Virus record (IMG/VR): IMGVR_UViG_3300044815_000221
Location: 1 to 55,968 of that record
Reading direction: 5' to 3' (one strand)
Origin: a virus
DNA: 55,968 nucleotides
Part shown: positions 16,468 to 24,630 of the stretch, in pieces
Layout: every line of letters starts with the position of its first letter
Position numbering within the stretch: the first letter of the stretch is position 1
The notes under the pieces: model-generated
What the model was told of the DNA's origin: nothing
Databases searched by the model: none
What the model saw: only the letters and a program-made list of their open reading frames with translations
Program-made: the position numbers and the translations under genes

Positions 16468-16653
16468 TTAAGGGCAACCGAAAAGATTTACCTGGGTATT
16501 GAGTAACAGTTTGATAAACGCGTGTACCCTGTGGCCCGCGCGGATCAGGAACGGGCGTGTCGGATCGCAGCAGTTGGCGCAGAGCCAACTGGTCTTGATA
16601 TGTCGCCAGGTGTAAATCTCAGTGCCCGGCAATTTAGCTTTCCGGTTTTTCAT
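16468..16653 (-). CDS. Small hypothetical protein overlapping the MuF C-half stop
   Basis: A 61-aa frame whose ATG overlaps the stop of the MuF C-terminal half (AAATGA), suggesting coupling. It contains a Cys cluster (SWLCANCCDP). Another frame over the same bases (16406-16588) looks equally gene-like, so a frameshifted gene is possible. From here to 16204 I see no gene, only a short perfect hairpin (GATCAG-tcaag-CTGATC on the minus strand). Confidence 0.35.
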   Translation of the reverse strand: MKNRKAKLPGTEIYTWRHIKTSWLCANCCDPTRPFLIRAGHRVHAFIKLLLNTQVNLFGCP

Positions 16654-17168
16654 TTCCGACTCTCTTTCGCTCTCTTCGCTCCAGCTTCGATGACCTCTCC
16701 AAGTCCACCCTGCGCTGGAATCCCTTTGAACTTTCCGACATTCAAATCATAAACCGCAGTTCCTACTTCAGCTTTGGCAGGGATGCCGCTCTTATCGTAA
16801 ACAAGCTCGGCCTCACCGCTCGGATTCTGATGATTATATCCAGTCGGCATCTTCGCCATCGCCGTCACCGTGCAGCGACAGTTAAATCCCCAGGGCGGAT
16901 AATGTTCATTCCAGAATTCGTGATCCGCAGGAAGGGTTAAACCATCGAGAGCGCGATGACGTGGCCGTGTCCGGTCATCGAGTACCGCGTGATACTGCCA
17001 CAAAGGTAAGTCAGCCGCGACTTCTTCAAACGCCTGTCGTCGCCCAACCCCATACGCAACTTGGCAGTTAGTTCTGTTAAAACTGTGGCCCAAACGGACG
17101 CCGCCCCGAACCATTCCCCTCATCACTAAAGTCAACGTCATCGCGGGCGTTGCTGCTGTTGCGCTCAT
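16650..17168 (-). CDS. MuF head morphogenesis protein, C-terminal half (gene split by cassette)
   Basis: Homology to MuF/SPP1 gp7 minor head proteins begins only at about 17081 (RTNCQVAYGVGRRQAFEE) and continues through YHAVLDDRTRPRHRALDG to HYPPWGFNCRC, the signature of the MuF C-terminal domain. Residues before that are translated from the end of the tube-initiator gene in another frame and are not MuF. The missing N-terminal half lies 9.3 kb away at 26273-26962. Whether this half is translated alone is unknown. Confidence 0.85.
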   Translation of the reverse strand: MSATAATPAMTLTLVMRGMVRGGVRLGHSFNRTNCQVAYGVGRRQAFEEVAADLPLWQYHAVLDDRTRPRHRALDGLTLPADHEFWNEHYPPWGFNCRCTVTAMAKMPTGYNHQNPSGEAELVYDKSGIPAKAEVGTAVYDLNVGKFKGIPAQGGLGEVIEAGAKRAKESRK

Positions 17169-17607
17169 TCAATTCTTGATGCTCAAGTAATTGCAGGCTA
17201 ACGCGGGCGCGCAACGGTTCACCAAACGAATTGAAAAAGGTTTCCTCAATGCGAATTTCTTCAACTACCACAGGACGCACTTCTCCATCTTCGCCATAGA
17301 TAGCTAGCAACAATGGCGGCGTGCCGTTCTTCGTCTCATGGTGTAATTCCAGAAGGGCGTTGATGTCGTCTCTAATGGATTCGCCCGAATCTGTCTTATC
17401 AAGCCATAGCTCATCAATGCTAAGGCGTTGCGGGTCGCGGTTGGTGTAGGCAATAGGCTTCACGCCAATCGTCGTATTCTGTTGCTCCCAGTTTGCCCTT
17501 GCCAGCGTGCTGATGGAACGGGGAAAGAAATCAAAAACGAAAGCATTGACCTTGCCGCCTCGTGGCTCGGCAAATGCCAAGAGAAATTTTCCAAGTTGCG
17601 TTGACAA
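17077..17607 (-). CDS. Tube-initiator (CIS_tube-type) protein (module 2)
   Basis: A 176-aa paralogue of 4461-4964, with the same FVFDFFP, RANWE, DPQRLSIDELWLDKTDSG and FGEPLRARVSLQLLE blocks. The start is a TTG (STQLGKFLL) with AGGAGG ten bases upstream; the longer frame overlaps the spike gene. Here the gene is last in its module instead of second, and its TAA stop is part of the junction with MuF. Confidence 0.72.
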   Translation of the reverse strand: MSTQLGKFLLAFAEPRGGKVNAFVFDFFPRSISTLARANWEQQNTTIGVKPIAYTNRDPQRLSIDELWLDKTDSGESIRDDINALLELHHETKNGTPPLLLAIYGEDGEVRPVVVEEIRIEETFFNSFGEPLRARVSLQLLEHQELNERNSSNARDDVDFSDEGNGSGRRPFGPQF

Positions 17608-17608
17608 T

Positions 17609-18073
17609 TTAACCAGACCTCCTGCCATTAAGAAATATGCCGCCAGGTGCGATGATTCGCAGAGAGGCATCTGTCTCAATGTGTGCGCGTCCGGCGCGCA
17701 GTTGATAATCACCTTCACAAATATGCTTTAAGTCAGCAGGCGCACGCACACCGCATACAGCCGTATCCCTGAAATCTGCCGGAACAACGAAGTCTTCGCC
17801 GTAAACGCTCATATAATAAAGATTGTACCGTTGGCCTAAGCGTCCGAATAAAACAACCTCGCTTCTAACAGGTGGAACGTAGAAGCTGCCGAAGCCATTG
17901 CCGCCGACAAAAACGCCAACCTGTTTTACCCACTTGTCATAAATAGTGCTTTCATCAATCGCGGGAATATACACCTTGATGCGATGTTGATTCTCAGGGT
18001 CTTCATTGATGGCAACGATGCCTTCAAGACCAAAGAAGTATTTATCGTCTAAATCGCGTCTGCCGTTTCTCAT
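17609..18073 (-). CDS. Baseplate spike protein, gpV type (module 2)
   Basis: A 154-aa protein closely similar to 2684-3178: EGIVAINEDPENQHRIKVYI, FGSFYVPPVRSEVVLFGRLG and DFRDTAVCGVRAPADLKHI. The conservation of the OB fold and spike base argues that the cassette copy is functional. It is followed two bases later by the tube-initiator TTG. Confidence 0.82.
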   Translation of the reverse strand: MRNGRRDLDDKYFFGLEGIVAINEDPENQHRIKVYIPAIDESTIYDKWVKQVGVFVGGNGFGSFYVPPVRSEVVLFGRLGQRYNLYYMSVYGEDFVVPADFRDTAVCGVRAPADLKHICEGDYQLRAGRAHIETDASLRIIAPGGIFLNGRRSG

Positions 18074-18091
18074 CTACTTAACCCTTTTAAG

Positions 18092-19141
18092 CTACTCATC
18101 AATATCTCGGTATAGAATATAGTCAGTTGAAAATCCGCTGCCTGTTAAGTCATGCCTGATAGTGTCAATCAGATAAAGACCGCTCAGAAGATCACCAAAG
18201 CCAACGAGCTTTACAGTGTCACGAACATCAGAGCGCACAAGCGGCAAAGGTGGAATCGTGCGAACATTTGCGGAGAAGGCATGTTCACGATGCAGTTGCT
18301 TCCTCGCGTGAGCTTTCGTATCCGCGTATGTCTTGGTGTGAATCTCAAGGTCTTTCTGAACATCCAAATGCGTTACCCCGCGACGATGAACCTCAGACCT
18401 GCCAGTAAGCCGCCTGCCACCGCGCCCGCGTCCGCGCATCTCCACCTCAGATGGCCGCCCCTTCACGTTTTCAGGAATCTTATGAGTGAAATCAAACTGT
18501 TGTAAGATTCCAAATTCTTTTCGGTTGAGTGAGTAAGCGTCACTATGATTGGCTAGAGTAAGCGAAGGCGTTTTTGCCGTGTGTGCAGGCTCTTTCGCAT
18601 ACAACGTATCGCCGCGTACATAAAGAACCAGCCCCGCCGATTCAGCCCGCTCCATTGCAAGTTCCCAATCGGAATGCCCCGCCTGCATCATTGCCGAGTG
18701 TCGCTCATGTCGAAATGGTTTATCAGGCGCTTCAAACTTTAAGCCGTTTCGCTCTGCCAGCTTCTTAATGATTTCAACGTCGCTCAGTTTGTTGTGATAG
18801 CCAGTCTTCTTATGCTTGTGCATCTGGCTTCCCATGTCATAAGCGACGAGGGTTGTATCAAAGTCGTTGCGCTCCGTTCGATTGAGCAAGCCCTTAAAAA
18901 TAAACTCGCCCAAATCCATACCGAAGCCGAGCCAGAATCGCATCGGTAAATTGGTAAGCGCATTCTTAGTTGTGAAGCGATTGAGCAGCTTAAAGTCAGG
19001 GTCAAAGATTCTGAAATGTGCCTCAGAAATTTTATTAGTGGTTAGCTCGACGGTGACTTGCTGGATGAGACTCGGATGCTTCCATGAATCGAAAATTTCA
19101 CCGTTTACATCAATAATGGCGTGGGCGTTATCAGGAATCAT
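18092..19141 (-). CDS. Late control D-type tail hub protein (module 2)
   Basis: A 349-aa paralogue of the module 1 hub, sharing IFDSWKHPSLIQQVTVEL, DWELAMERAESAGLVLYVRG, the R-G-R-G-R-G-G motif and HARKQLHREHAFSANVRTI. It differs throughout, so it is not a recent duplicate. It overlaps the LysM gene upstream by 4 bp. Confidence 0.85.
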   Translation of the reverse strand: MIPDNAHAIIDVNGEIFDSWKHPSLIQQVTVELTTNKISEAHFRIFDPDFKLLNRFTTKNALTNLPMRFWLGFGMDLGEFIFKGLLNRTERNDFDTTLVAYDMGSQMHKHKKTGYHNKLSDVEIIKKLAERNGLKFEAPDKPFRHERHSAMMQAGHSDWELAMERAESAGLVLYVRGDTLYAKEPAHTAKTPSLTLANHSDAYSLNRKEFGILQQFDFTHKIPENVKGRPSEVEMRGRGRGGRRLTGRSEVHRRGVTHLDVQKDLEIHTKTYADTKAHARKQLHREHAFSANVRTIPPLPLVRSDVRDTVKLVGFGDLLSGLYLIDTIRHDLTGSGFSTDYILYRDIDE

Positions 19142-19389
19142 ACAGAACCAAACCGCCCTTCATCGCGTGGCCTATTTGGAATAAGCAGAATTGTTCCAGC
19201 AGGTATCTGTCTTACGTCTATGATGTTGTTCCTGTCTGCAATAAGCCTCCAAAGTCGCCAGTCATCATAGAAGCGATGTGCCAGTCCCGTAAGCGTGTCA
19301 GCAGCCTTAAAAACATATTCCTCAAGATAAGCGTCGGATTCCGGCGATAGCCCGCCGTAGCGTTCGTATGGTGATATTGAACGGCTCAT
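19138..19389 (-). CDS. LysM-domain tail adaptor (module 2)
   Basis: An 83-aa single LysM domain, strongly similar to 4213-4464 (SISPYERYGGLSPESDAYL, then ADTLTGLAHRFYDDWRLW). It lies directly after the tape measure gene, with the tube-initiator gene absent from the position it has in module 1. Confidence 0.85.
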   Translation of the reverse strand: MSRSISPYERYGGLSPESDAYLEEYVFKAADTLTGLAHRFYDDWRLWRLIADRNNIIDVRQIPAGTILLIPNRPRDEGRFGSV

Positions 19390-19391
19390 TG

Positions 19392-21899
19392 CTACGCGCC
19401 TCTCTCTTCGTCTCTATCTTTCTCTTCCGCAATCATGCGCGCCAATTGTCGCGGGTTAAGATTTGAGGCATTGTTAATCTTGATGTCGTACCGATGATGA
19501 TGCGTGTGATGATGCACTCCCCCGCGCGATTCTCTTGCAGAGAGCGATGAATCTGCATATTGACCAGACTCGCGCTGTGGCCTGCCGCCATACATTGCAT
19601 GTATAAGCTCAACTCCACGATCAGGCCGAACATAGCCATGAAGCGAGCCTTGAATTACCGTTGCCCCTTCCTTCTGGTCGCCAGTTGGCGGCGGGTTTGT
19701 TGGTGAAGCATTATTCAGCCGCGAAGCTGAATTGATAATGCTTTCAGTTAGGGTTTTTGACGCCTCTCCTACACTTAAAAAGGCATCGGGAACGGGCAAC
19801 ATCTTTAATTGAAGCTGCTCGAATAGCTGATTGGTTGGTGCTAATTGCTGGCTGAGATTCTGAATCTCTTGAGTTGTTTGCTGCGTCGCTTGGCGGTAGC
19901 TCTCAGGGAAAGCCATCTCAAGAGTTTTTGCCATCATGCCAAACTCATCGGGTTTAAGCTTACTTTTGGTAAGATTAAGAAACTCCCGCATCACATCCGG
20001 CACGGAAAGTTCTTGATGATGTTGCTGAAAATCTGCGGCGGCAACAGGGGCGCTCCAACGCCCTCCGAAGGTGTAAGGGTTCTGCGGTTGAAGCGAAGCG
20101 GCACGCACGACACTCTCAAGCATGTTCACAGTGCGACTACCCTTGAAGGCATCTCCCATGTAATCAATCGTATCGGTTTCGCCAAAATTCCCTACAAGCT
20201 TATCGCGCTTTGAGATGTCAGCCCACGCTGTTTGTGCGTTAGACTTATAAAAATCTTGAGGAACGGGCTGGCCTAACTCAGCATAATGCTTCCGCAGCTT
20301 AAGCAGTGATTTTAGATTGCCGCTGTTCGCGCTATCGGCACCTCTCTGCGCTTCATCAGCAGCGTTTTCGGCCTCGACGTGCTCAATAATTTTGCTGACT
20401 GTATAGACGGTAGCTATTGTGAGACCAATCGGACCAAGCGCACTCAGCGTCCCAAGCTTAGTCAACAGCCCACCTACCGACGCACCTGCACCGCCCGCCT
20501 CCCCACTCAAGCCAGCGAAATATCCGACCAACCCTGAGCCTTTCAAAATAGCGGCAGTTTCAGCGAGAGCAGACAACCCTTTGCCGCCCACAAGAACCGC
20601 AACAGCCCACTTCGCCGCCGTCGGATGCTCTCCAAAAATCTTAACGACAGGCGTTAATGAATCAACAAGTTTGGTTCCAGTTTCTACCAGAGGCTCGCCA
20701 ACTTTCGTCCTGAAATTTTCTAATGCTGCCGTGAACTTCTCAATTTTACCCATTGGCGAATCTAACGCCTGATCGTATGCTTGTCCGATGTCCTTAGATT
20801 TCTCAGTCATTCCTGATTCTTTTAGGACTTGATTCCTTTGCGTGGTAAGCAGGCTCATCATGCGAAAGGCGGTATTCTTCTGGAAAAGCCTGCCTAGCTC
20901 CGCACGCACAGCGTTATCATCGGCGGTATTGATGCCGTGAGTTTTCATCGCCCCCATGAGCATATCGGCGGCTTCTAAGGGGTCGCGCATGAACGGCTCT
21001 GCCAGCTTGTTACCACCTGGAAGAATCCGTTTTATCTTCTGCGCCTTGCCAAACTGAACTTTATTTTTATCAACCAACCCAAGCCGCGAAAATTCCTCTG
21101 CCGCGTATTGAGGCATCACACCTGTTACCAAAGCGCGATAGGATGCCTGCAAAGCCGTTCCCGCTCCTGCTCCTTTCAGTTCCATCAAAACGCTTTGCAT
21201 GTGGCGCAAGCCTTCAACGGATAAACCCTGAGCAGCAGGCGAACCCATGCGAGCGAAATCAAACAACTCCGTAGGAGAAACTTTTCCAGCGCGTGCAGTC
21301 TGCATCTGCACCATCACGTTGAAAAACTTCTCCATCTCATCGCGCCCCTTCGAAACCTTCCCTGTCACTTCAAGAAAGCGGAAAGCTGCGTCGGTTTGCT
21401 TTTCGACTTCTTCGGGGCTGTATTGATCTCCGAGCAGGGTCTTAAGAGAGAATTGATATTTTGAAGCAAGTGGTAATGCTTCTATGGCGTGATCTAAGCT
21501 GCCGAGTGCGGTATGGAGCGTTGCTATCTCAGTGGTCGCATCCGCTAGAGAGATGCCCTGAATGTTCTTGACGGTTTCTTCAACGGCCTTAAATGCGCGT
21601 GCATTCTCAGCAGGGGAAAGATTGATAGCCTGAAACTTGCCCTGTGCTCTGGCAAGTTTCATGTAGGCGTCGGTATAGACGCTCAATGAATCGGCTTGAC
21701 GACGCCACACATCGCCCACGCGGGACAACGGAGCAATGACCCTATCGTGGAGCGAAGCGAGATTGCCGAGAACTCCGGCGTGCTTCGTAGCCGCTCCACC
21801 TAACCTCCCAAGCCGAGCCTCGAATTTATCAAGGCCCTGTGAAGCGCGGTCTTGCAGGCTCAGGAGTATCTTTAGTTCGTATGTTTCACTTCCCGCCAC
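19392..21899 (-). CDS. Tail tape measure protein (module 2, 835 aa)
   Basis: Starts at GTG (AGSETYELKILLSLQDRAS) overlapping the chaperone extension by 14 bp, the usual layout. Residues about 185-375 are almost identical to the module 3 tape measure, while the flanks diverge. A membrane-prone stretch lies around residues 430-500. The C-terminus has a His-rich HHHTHHHRYDIKIN segment, similar in place to the HHINVNYSPKIEI end of module 1. Its length would set a slightly longer tail than module 1. Confidence 0.88.
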   Translation of the reverse strand: MAGSETYELKILLSLQDRASQGLDKFEARLGRLGGAATKHAGVLGNLASLHDRVIAPLSRVGDVWRRQADSLSVYTDAYMKLARAQGKFQAINLSPAENARAFKAVEETVKNIQGISLADATTEIATLHTALGSLDHAIEALPLASKYQFSLKTLLGDQYSPEEVEKQTDAAFRFLEVTGKVSKGRDEMEKFFNVMVQMQTARAGKVSPTELFDFARMGSPAAQGLSVEGLRHMQSVLMELKGAGAGTALQASYRALVTGVMPQYAAEEFSRLGLVDKNKVQFGKAQKIKRILPGGNKLAEPFMRDPLEAADMLMGAMKTHGINTADDNAVRAELGRLFQKNTAFRMMSLLTTQRNQVLKESGMTEKSKDIGQAYDQALDSPMGKIEKFTAALENFRTKVGEPLVETGTKLVDSLTPVVKIFGEHPTAAKWAVAVLVGGKGLSALAETAAILKGSGLVGYFAGLSGEAGGAGASVGGLLTKLGTLSALGPIGLTIATVYTVSKIIEHVEAENAADEAQRGADSANSGNLKSLLKLRKHYAELGQPVPQDFYKSNAQTAWADISKRDKLVGNFGETDTIDYMGDAFKGSRTVNMLESVVRAASLQPQNPYTFGGRWSAPVAAADFQQHHQELSVPDVMREFLNLTKSKLKPDEFGMMAKTLEMAFPESYRQATQQTTQEIQNLSQQLAPTNQLFEQLQLKMLPVPDAFLSVGEASKTLTESIINSASRLNNASPTNPPPTGDQKEGATVIQGSLHGYVRPDRGVELIHAMYGGRPQRESGQYADSSLSARESRGGVHHHTHHHRYDIKINNASNLNPRQLARMIAEEKDRDEERGA

Positions 21900-22056
21900 G
21901 CCTGACCTCGCTTATCTCTTCGACGATCTCTAAATATCCATTGCGCCGTTCAATAGACATCTCAAGGATGTCAGATTCTTTCCAATGAAATTCTCTGGAT
22001 AGAATCGCCACCGTGTAGGCTGTCGTCTTCCTGAATCTTTTTTCTGCTTTTGCGAA
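21886..22056 (-). CDS. T-type extension of the tail assembly chaperone, reached by frameshift (module 2)
   Basis: Frame without its own start, offset +1 (or -2) from the chaperone gene. It encodes FAKAEKRFRKTTAYTVAI, LSREFHWKESDILEMSIE and RRNGYLEIVEEISE; the FHWxxxDILEMS motif is typical of T domains. The likely site TCT-TTT-CGC (22052-22060) matches TCG-TTT-CGC in module 1. An A-AAA-AAG run ten bases later is an alternative site for a -2 shift. The extension ends inside the tape measure start. Confidence 0.72.
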   Translation of the reverse strand, partial: FAKAEKRFRKTTAYTVAILSREFHWKESDILEMSIERRNGYLEIVEEISEVRRGGK

Positions 22057-22663
22057 AAGATTCCCGCCACCTACGGGCGGCGGCTTCTAAAGCGAAAATA
22101 TCAACCATGTCAAACTGCTTGAAAACTTCTAAATCAAGAGCGCCCTCAATGCGGCCTGCCCCCTCTGATTGTGAAAGCCTGACGACCTGCTGCCCAGCCA
22201 GATAACAAAGCCGCTTGACACCTTCCAGTTCGAGTTTGTCGGCTTCAAGTTCGTGCAGGCCGGTGAGACGCACGCCGAACGTCACCACGTCATAAACAGC
22301 GCCGTTGACTTCATGCCCGAAGGCAAGTTTGACCGTATCATCCGACAGGGACTCGGCAACACGTCCGCCAAGACCGCTCGCAGAAAAGAGATTGTAAGCC
22401 GCCGACAAATCATCTCTATCAATGGCATCCAAATGGAGTAGCCATAATTGAGTAACGGGCATTTTGGCTTCCCCGAATTTAGTAATAGCTTTGGCAAGAA
22501 TCATGTCGCTATAAGTCGTCGCAAGCTTTGCTCGCGGGTCGTCGCCAATGTAAAAAAGGTCAAGCCCTGTTAAGCGATGGCCGAAAGTAACGTCCTTATG
22601 CACCTTGCCTTGCCTGTCCGTGTATCCAATCTCTAGCGTGATGTCGAGCGGTTCAACTTCCAT
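21971..22663 (-). CDS. Tail assembly chaperone, G-type (module 2)
   Basis: A 230-aa paralogue of 7798-8469, starting at MEVEPLDITLEIGYTD with AGGAGAG upstream. The duplicated beta pattern is clear (VHKDVTFGHRLTGLDLF and VYDVVTFGVRLTGLHEL). A longer frame extends through RNA copy C and in this copy is in phase with it. After the shift site the zero frame runs on only for a charged tail. Confidence 0.8.
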   Translation of the reverse strand: MEVEPLDITLEIGYTDRQGKVHKDVTFGHRLTGLDLFYIGDDPRAKLATTYSDMILAKAITKFGEAKMPVTQLWLLHLDAIDRDDLSAAYNLFSASGLGGRVAESLSDDTVKLAFGHEVNGAVYDVVTFGVRLTGLHELEADKLELEGVKRLCYLAGQQVVRLSQSEGAGRIEGALDLEVFKQFDMVDIFALEAAARRWRESFRKSRKKIQEDDSLHGGDSIQRISLERI

Positions 22664-22684
22664 CTGTTTCTCTCCTAATTTGTA

Positions 22685-22768
22685 AAAGTAAAAGCCCGCC
22701 AACCTTTTCAGGTCAACGGGCTGCATGAGCCGGTAGATACCGCAATTCAGGGACTGTGAAAGTCCGCG
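22685..22768 (-). ncRNA. Repeated structured leader RNA element, copy C (upstream of chaperone 2)
   Basis: Minus-strand reading: hairpin GGACT-ttcac-AGTCC (22751-22765), 19-nt linker, GGCTCATGCAGCCCG (two bases shorter than copies B, D and E), then a 12-bp stem with inner TTGACC/GGTTGG pairing and a U-rich tail (22693-22722). Because of the 2-base deletion the short upstream frame is altered and an ATG here reads through in frame with the chaperone gene. Confidence 0.62.
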
Positions 22769-22801
22769 AGATATTTGAATTGTTTATAGCACGCAGGCTA
22801 T

Positions 22802-23098
22802 CTAAGCGCCATTCCTTTGCTTCCCAAAGATTGCAAAAATAACAAGCAAAACAATCCCACCAAAGACGCCCCACACAACAAGAGCGGACATATGAGCGGA
22901 TTCAATTAAAAAGAGAGCCAAGAGATATAAAACCAAGAAAGCGAACCCCATCTTTACAAGTGCGGCCAGCGCGACGAGAACCGATAAAGCATTTGGCTTT
23001 TTAGGCACAGGCTTCCCACATTGCGGACACATCGCCGCCTGTGTTGAGACTTGCTTGCCGCAATCTGGACAGGTAACTAAAGGCATAACATTACTCAC
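22802..23098 (-). CDS. Zinc-ribbon membrane protein (cassette 2)
   Basis: A 98-aa protein: zinc ribbon CPDCGKQVSTQAAMCPQCG at the N-terminus, then two transmembrane helices (ALVKMGFAFLVLYLLALFLI and VVWGVFGGIVLLVIFAIFG). An ATG four codons in (MPLVTCPDCG) is an alternative start. The same design recurs at 7476-7637 and 55705-55968. It stands next to the repressor gene, where prophages often carry superinfection-type genes; function unknown. Confidence 0.7.
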   Translation of the reverse strand: MSNVMPLVTCPDCGKQVSTQAAMCPQCGKPVPKKPNALSVLVALAALVKMGFAFLVLYLLALFLIESAHMSALVVWGVFGGIVLLVIFAIFGKQRNGA

Positions 23099-23118
23099 TT
23101 CAAATTAGCGGACATTAA

Positions 23119-23334
23119 CTAATCGCTAGAGTCAGGCGAAAAAACAAGAAGATCATTAGGCTTACAGCGTAGCGTCTTACACAAAAGATCAAGCGTACCT
23201 ATTCCTATTTTCTCAAGATCGTTTCGCCACCATTTCGCAGCCATTGAGGGCTGAACGCTTGCAGCTTTTTGTAATTGATACGCAGTTGTAATACCGCGCT
23301 TCTCTGCCATCTCTCGAATAGCAATAGTAATCAT
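23119..23334 (-). CDS. XRE-type HTH repressor of cassette 2
   Basis: A 71-aa single-domain Cro/CI-like HTH protein: IREMAEKRGITTAYQLQ as helix 1, a recognition region VQPSMAAKWWRNDLE, and TLDLLCKTLRCKPNDLLVF as the last helix. It is divergent from the plus-strand operon, and the inverted repeat around the operon promoter is its likely operator. The cassette 3 repressor is a different XRE protein, so immunity specificity probably differs. Confidence 0.82.
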   Translation of the reverse strand: MITIAIREMAEKRGITTAYQLQKAASVQPSMAAKWWRNDLEKIGIGTLDLLCKTLRCKPNDLLVFSPDSSD

Positions 23335-23390
23335 AGAAAGAATCCTAACATTCGCTCCACATTACGTAAAGAAAAAATATCCTTCTAGCG

Positions 23391-23443
23391 ATTACTTGCA
23401 GACGCATTATCTCTTGACATAATAATACGTCTAGGAGTAATAT
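23391..23443 (+). promoter_or_regulatory. Cassette 2 operon promoter with operator arms
   Basis: TTGACA (23414-23419), 18-bp spacer and TAATAT (23438-23443) form a strong sigma70-type promoter. It is bracketed by an inverted repeat ATTACT-nnn-AGACG (23391-23404) and CGTCT-nnn-AGTAAT (23428-23441), which fits repressor control by the adjacent HTH protein. The transcript would start about 55 bp before the 48-aa peptide gene. Confidence 0.7.
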
Positions 23444-23503
23444 AAGCATGTCAGTTGGACGTAACAACAAACCACTTTTGCAGAACTCAAGGAGACAAAG
23501 AAA

Positions 23504-23650
23504 ATGAATCGCACGATGAACCAAACCTCAATCAACATCAGCACCACGAACGCCAAGCCGCAGACAGTCAACGCCATCAAGAAAGTCATGGTCTATGACC
23601 TGAGAGGGCAGGGGCGCGCGATTGAGAAGGTGCGTGGGATTCAAGTATAG
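23504..23650 (+). CDS. Conserved 48-aa peptide, first gene of cassette 2 operon
   Basis: ATG with AAGGAG nine bases upstream; 48 codons. Core sequence NAKPQTVNAIKKVMVYDLRG is identical in the cassette 3 copy (32623-32769), and the shared sequence extends about 50 bp into the leader. Polar, Asn/Thr-rich N-terminus and basic C-terminus, no cysteine or membrane segment. Conservation across otherwise different cassettes implies an important role, perhaps in regulation or element transfer; unknown family. Confidence 0.75.
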   Translation: MNRTMNQTSINISTTNAKPQTVNAIKKVMVYDLRGQGRAIEKVRGIQV

Positions 23651-23676
23651 CGGGAGGGGATTCCGCTAAAGAGGGG

Positions 23677-23706
23677 GGCTGGCTGGATATGGGCATCCAG
23701 CCAGCC
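23677..23706 (+). other. Perfect 12-bp mRNA hairpin after the peptide gene
   Basis: GGCTGGCTGGAT and ATCCAGCCAGCC flank a 6-nt loop. No U-run follows, so it is not a standard terminator; it may stabilise the peptide mRNA end or reduce read-through. Cassette 3 lacks it: there the next gene follows the peptide stop by 17 bases. Confidence 0.55.
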
Positions 23707-23744
23707 TCTACACCATTAACCACAACTGTTCGGAGGGGATAACG

Positions 23745-24293
23745 ATGCCAAAAGATTCTACAACACAAGAACATAAACCGCCTGAGATTTGGGTATTCCA
23801 CCCCATTGACAGCAGCGAGGCGAGAGGATTAGCCGAAGTCATCTCAAACAGAATCAACCTGTGGGAGCGTGGAGGTATAGCAGGGTTGCTTATCAAGCTC
23901 CTTGCTGGCTTGGCTGCGAATTGTGACGGTTCAGGAAATGAAAGTTGTGGGTGCGCTGTTGAAGATGTCACATGGCACGCGCTCTTTGAGTTCTTCAAGA
24001 CAACCCAAAAGTTTAATGACACGTTCCATGATTACGTCGTCAACGATTTAAAGATCGCGCACGATTTCAGGAAAGAGGAAGAATCCGAGCCAGTAGCGCA
24101 GCCGGAACGCAAGATGCACTTTGAAGGAACGCTTGAGCGCATCGCCTACATCATCGGCAAGACGCGCTTTCTACTCACAGACCAATGCGAACTAACCGAC
24201 GATGAAGCATTAGGGAAAATCCGCGACTTAATCTCGGAGATGGACTGGCGAAAGGAGGGCGCGGGCGATGAAGAAGAGGCGACCAATAACTGA
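23745..24293 (+). CDS. Hypothetical protein of cassette 2 operon (182 aa)
   Basis: ATG preceded by GGAGGGG. Acidic, soluble, mostly helical protein with a Cys-rich patch (ANCDGSGNESCGCAVED, about residues 64-80). Family not recognised. The C-terminal third (LERIAYIIGKTRFLLTDQCELTDDEALGKI) resembles in character the helical DDEALMRIRDELLDVD end of 51158-51691. It overlaps the next gene by 26 bp. Cassette 3 has different genes at this place. Confidence 0.6.
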   Translation: MPKDSTTQEHKPPEIWVFHPIDSSEARGLAEVISNRINLWERGGIAGLLIKLLAGLAANCDGSGNESCGCAVEDVTWHALFEFFKTTQKFNDTFHDYVVNDLKIAHDFRKEEESEPVAQPERKMHFEGTLERIAYIIGKTRFLLTDQCELTDDEALGKIRDLISEMDWRKEGAGDEEEATNN

Positions 24294-24630
24294 CCGCGAA
24301 ATAAGAGCCGCAGTCTTAGAAGCTCAGTTTATCGCATTGGTCATTGAGCACCCGCAAACGCCCGCGCACATTTTAGAGACGGTTAAATACATGGTGCTCG
24401 GCGCTTGTGAGGGGATAGCTAAATACTTGAAAGACCACAACCCCGACGCACAGATGGCGCATGACATTTACCCTTACGGTAGGGCGGCATTAGGCGTCCC
24501 CATGAAGAAGTGCTTCAAAATCTTCATGGAACAGGTTAAGAGTGATGCGCCCAACGTCTTACTCTCAATCATGGAGTCATTACCAAAAAGCGAGGCAAAG
24601 AACGATGAACCTAGCAATCAAACTAAATAG
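24268..24630 (+). CDS. Hypothetical protein of cassette 2 operon (120 aa)
   Basis: ATG with GGAGG upstream inside the preceding gene's end. Helical protein, no membrane segment, with a segment AAVLEAQFIALVIEHPQTPA. Not recognised. Overlaps the downstream zinc-ribbon gene, so the operon is tightly packed in phage style. Confidence 0.55.
   Translation: MKKRRPITDREIRAAVLEAQFIALVIEHPQTPAHILETVKYMVLGACEGIAKYLKDHNPDAQMAHDIYPYGRAALGVPMKKCFKIFMEQVKSDAPNVLLSIMESLPKSEAKNDEPSNQTK

Noticed and set aside
17100-17168. N-terminal residues of the MuF C-half ORF (SATAATPAMTLTL...)
   Set aside because: They are the end of the tube-initiator gene read in another frame; no MuF homology before about 17081, so not counted as MuF.
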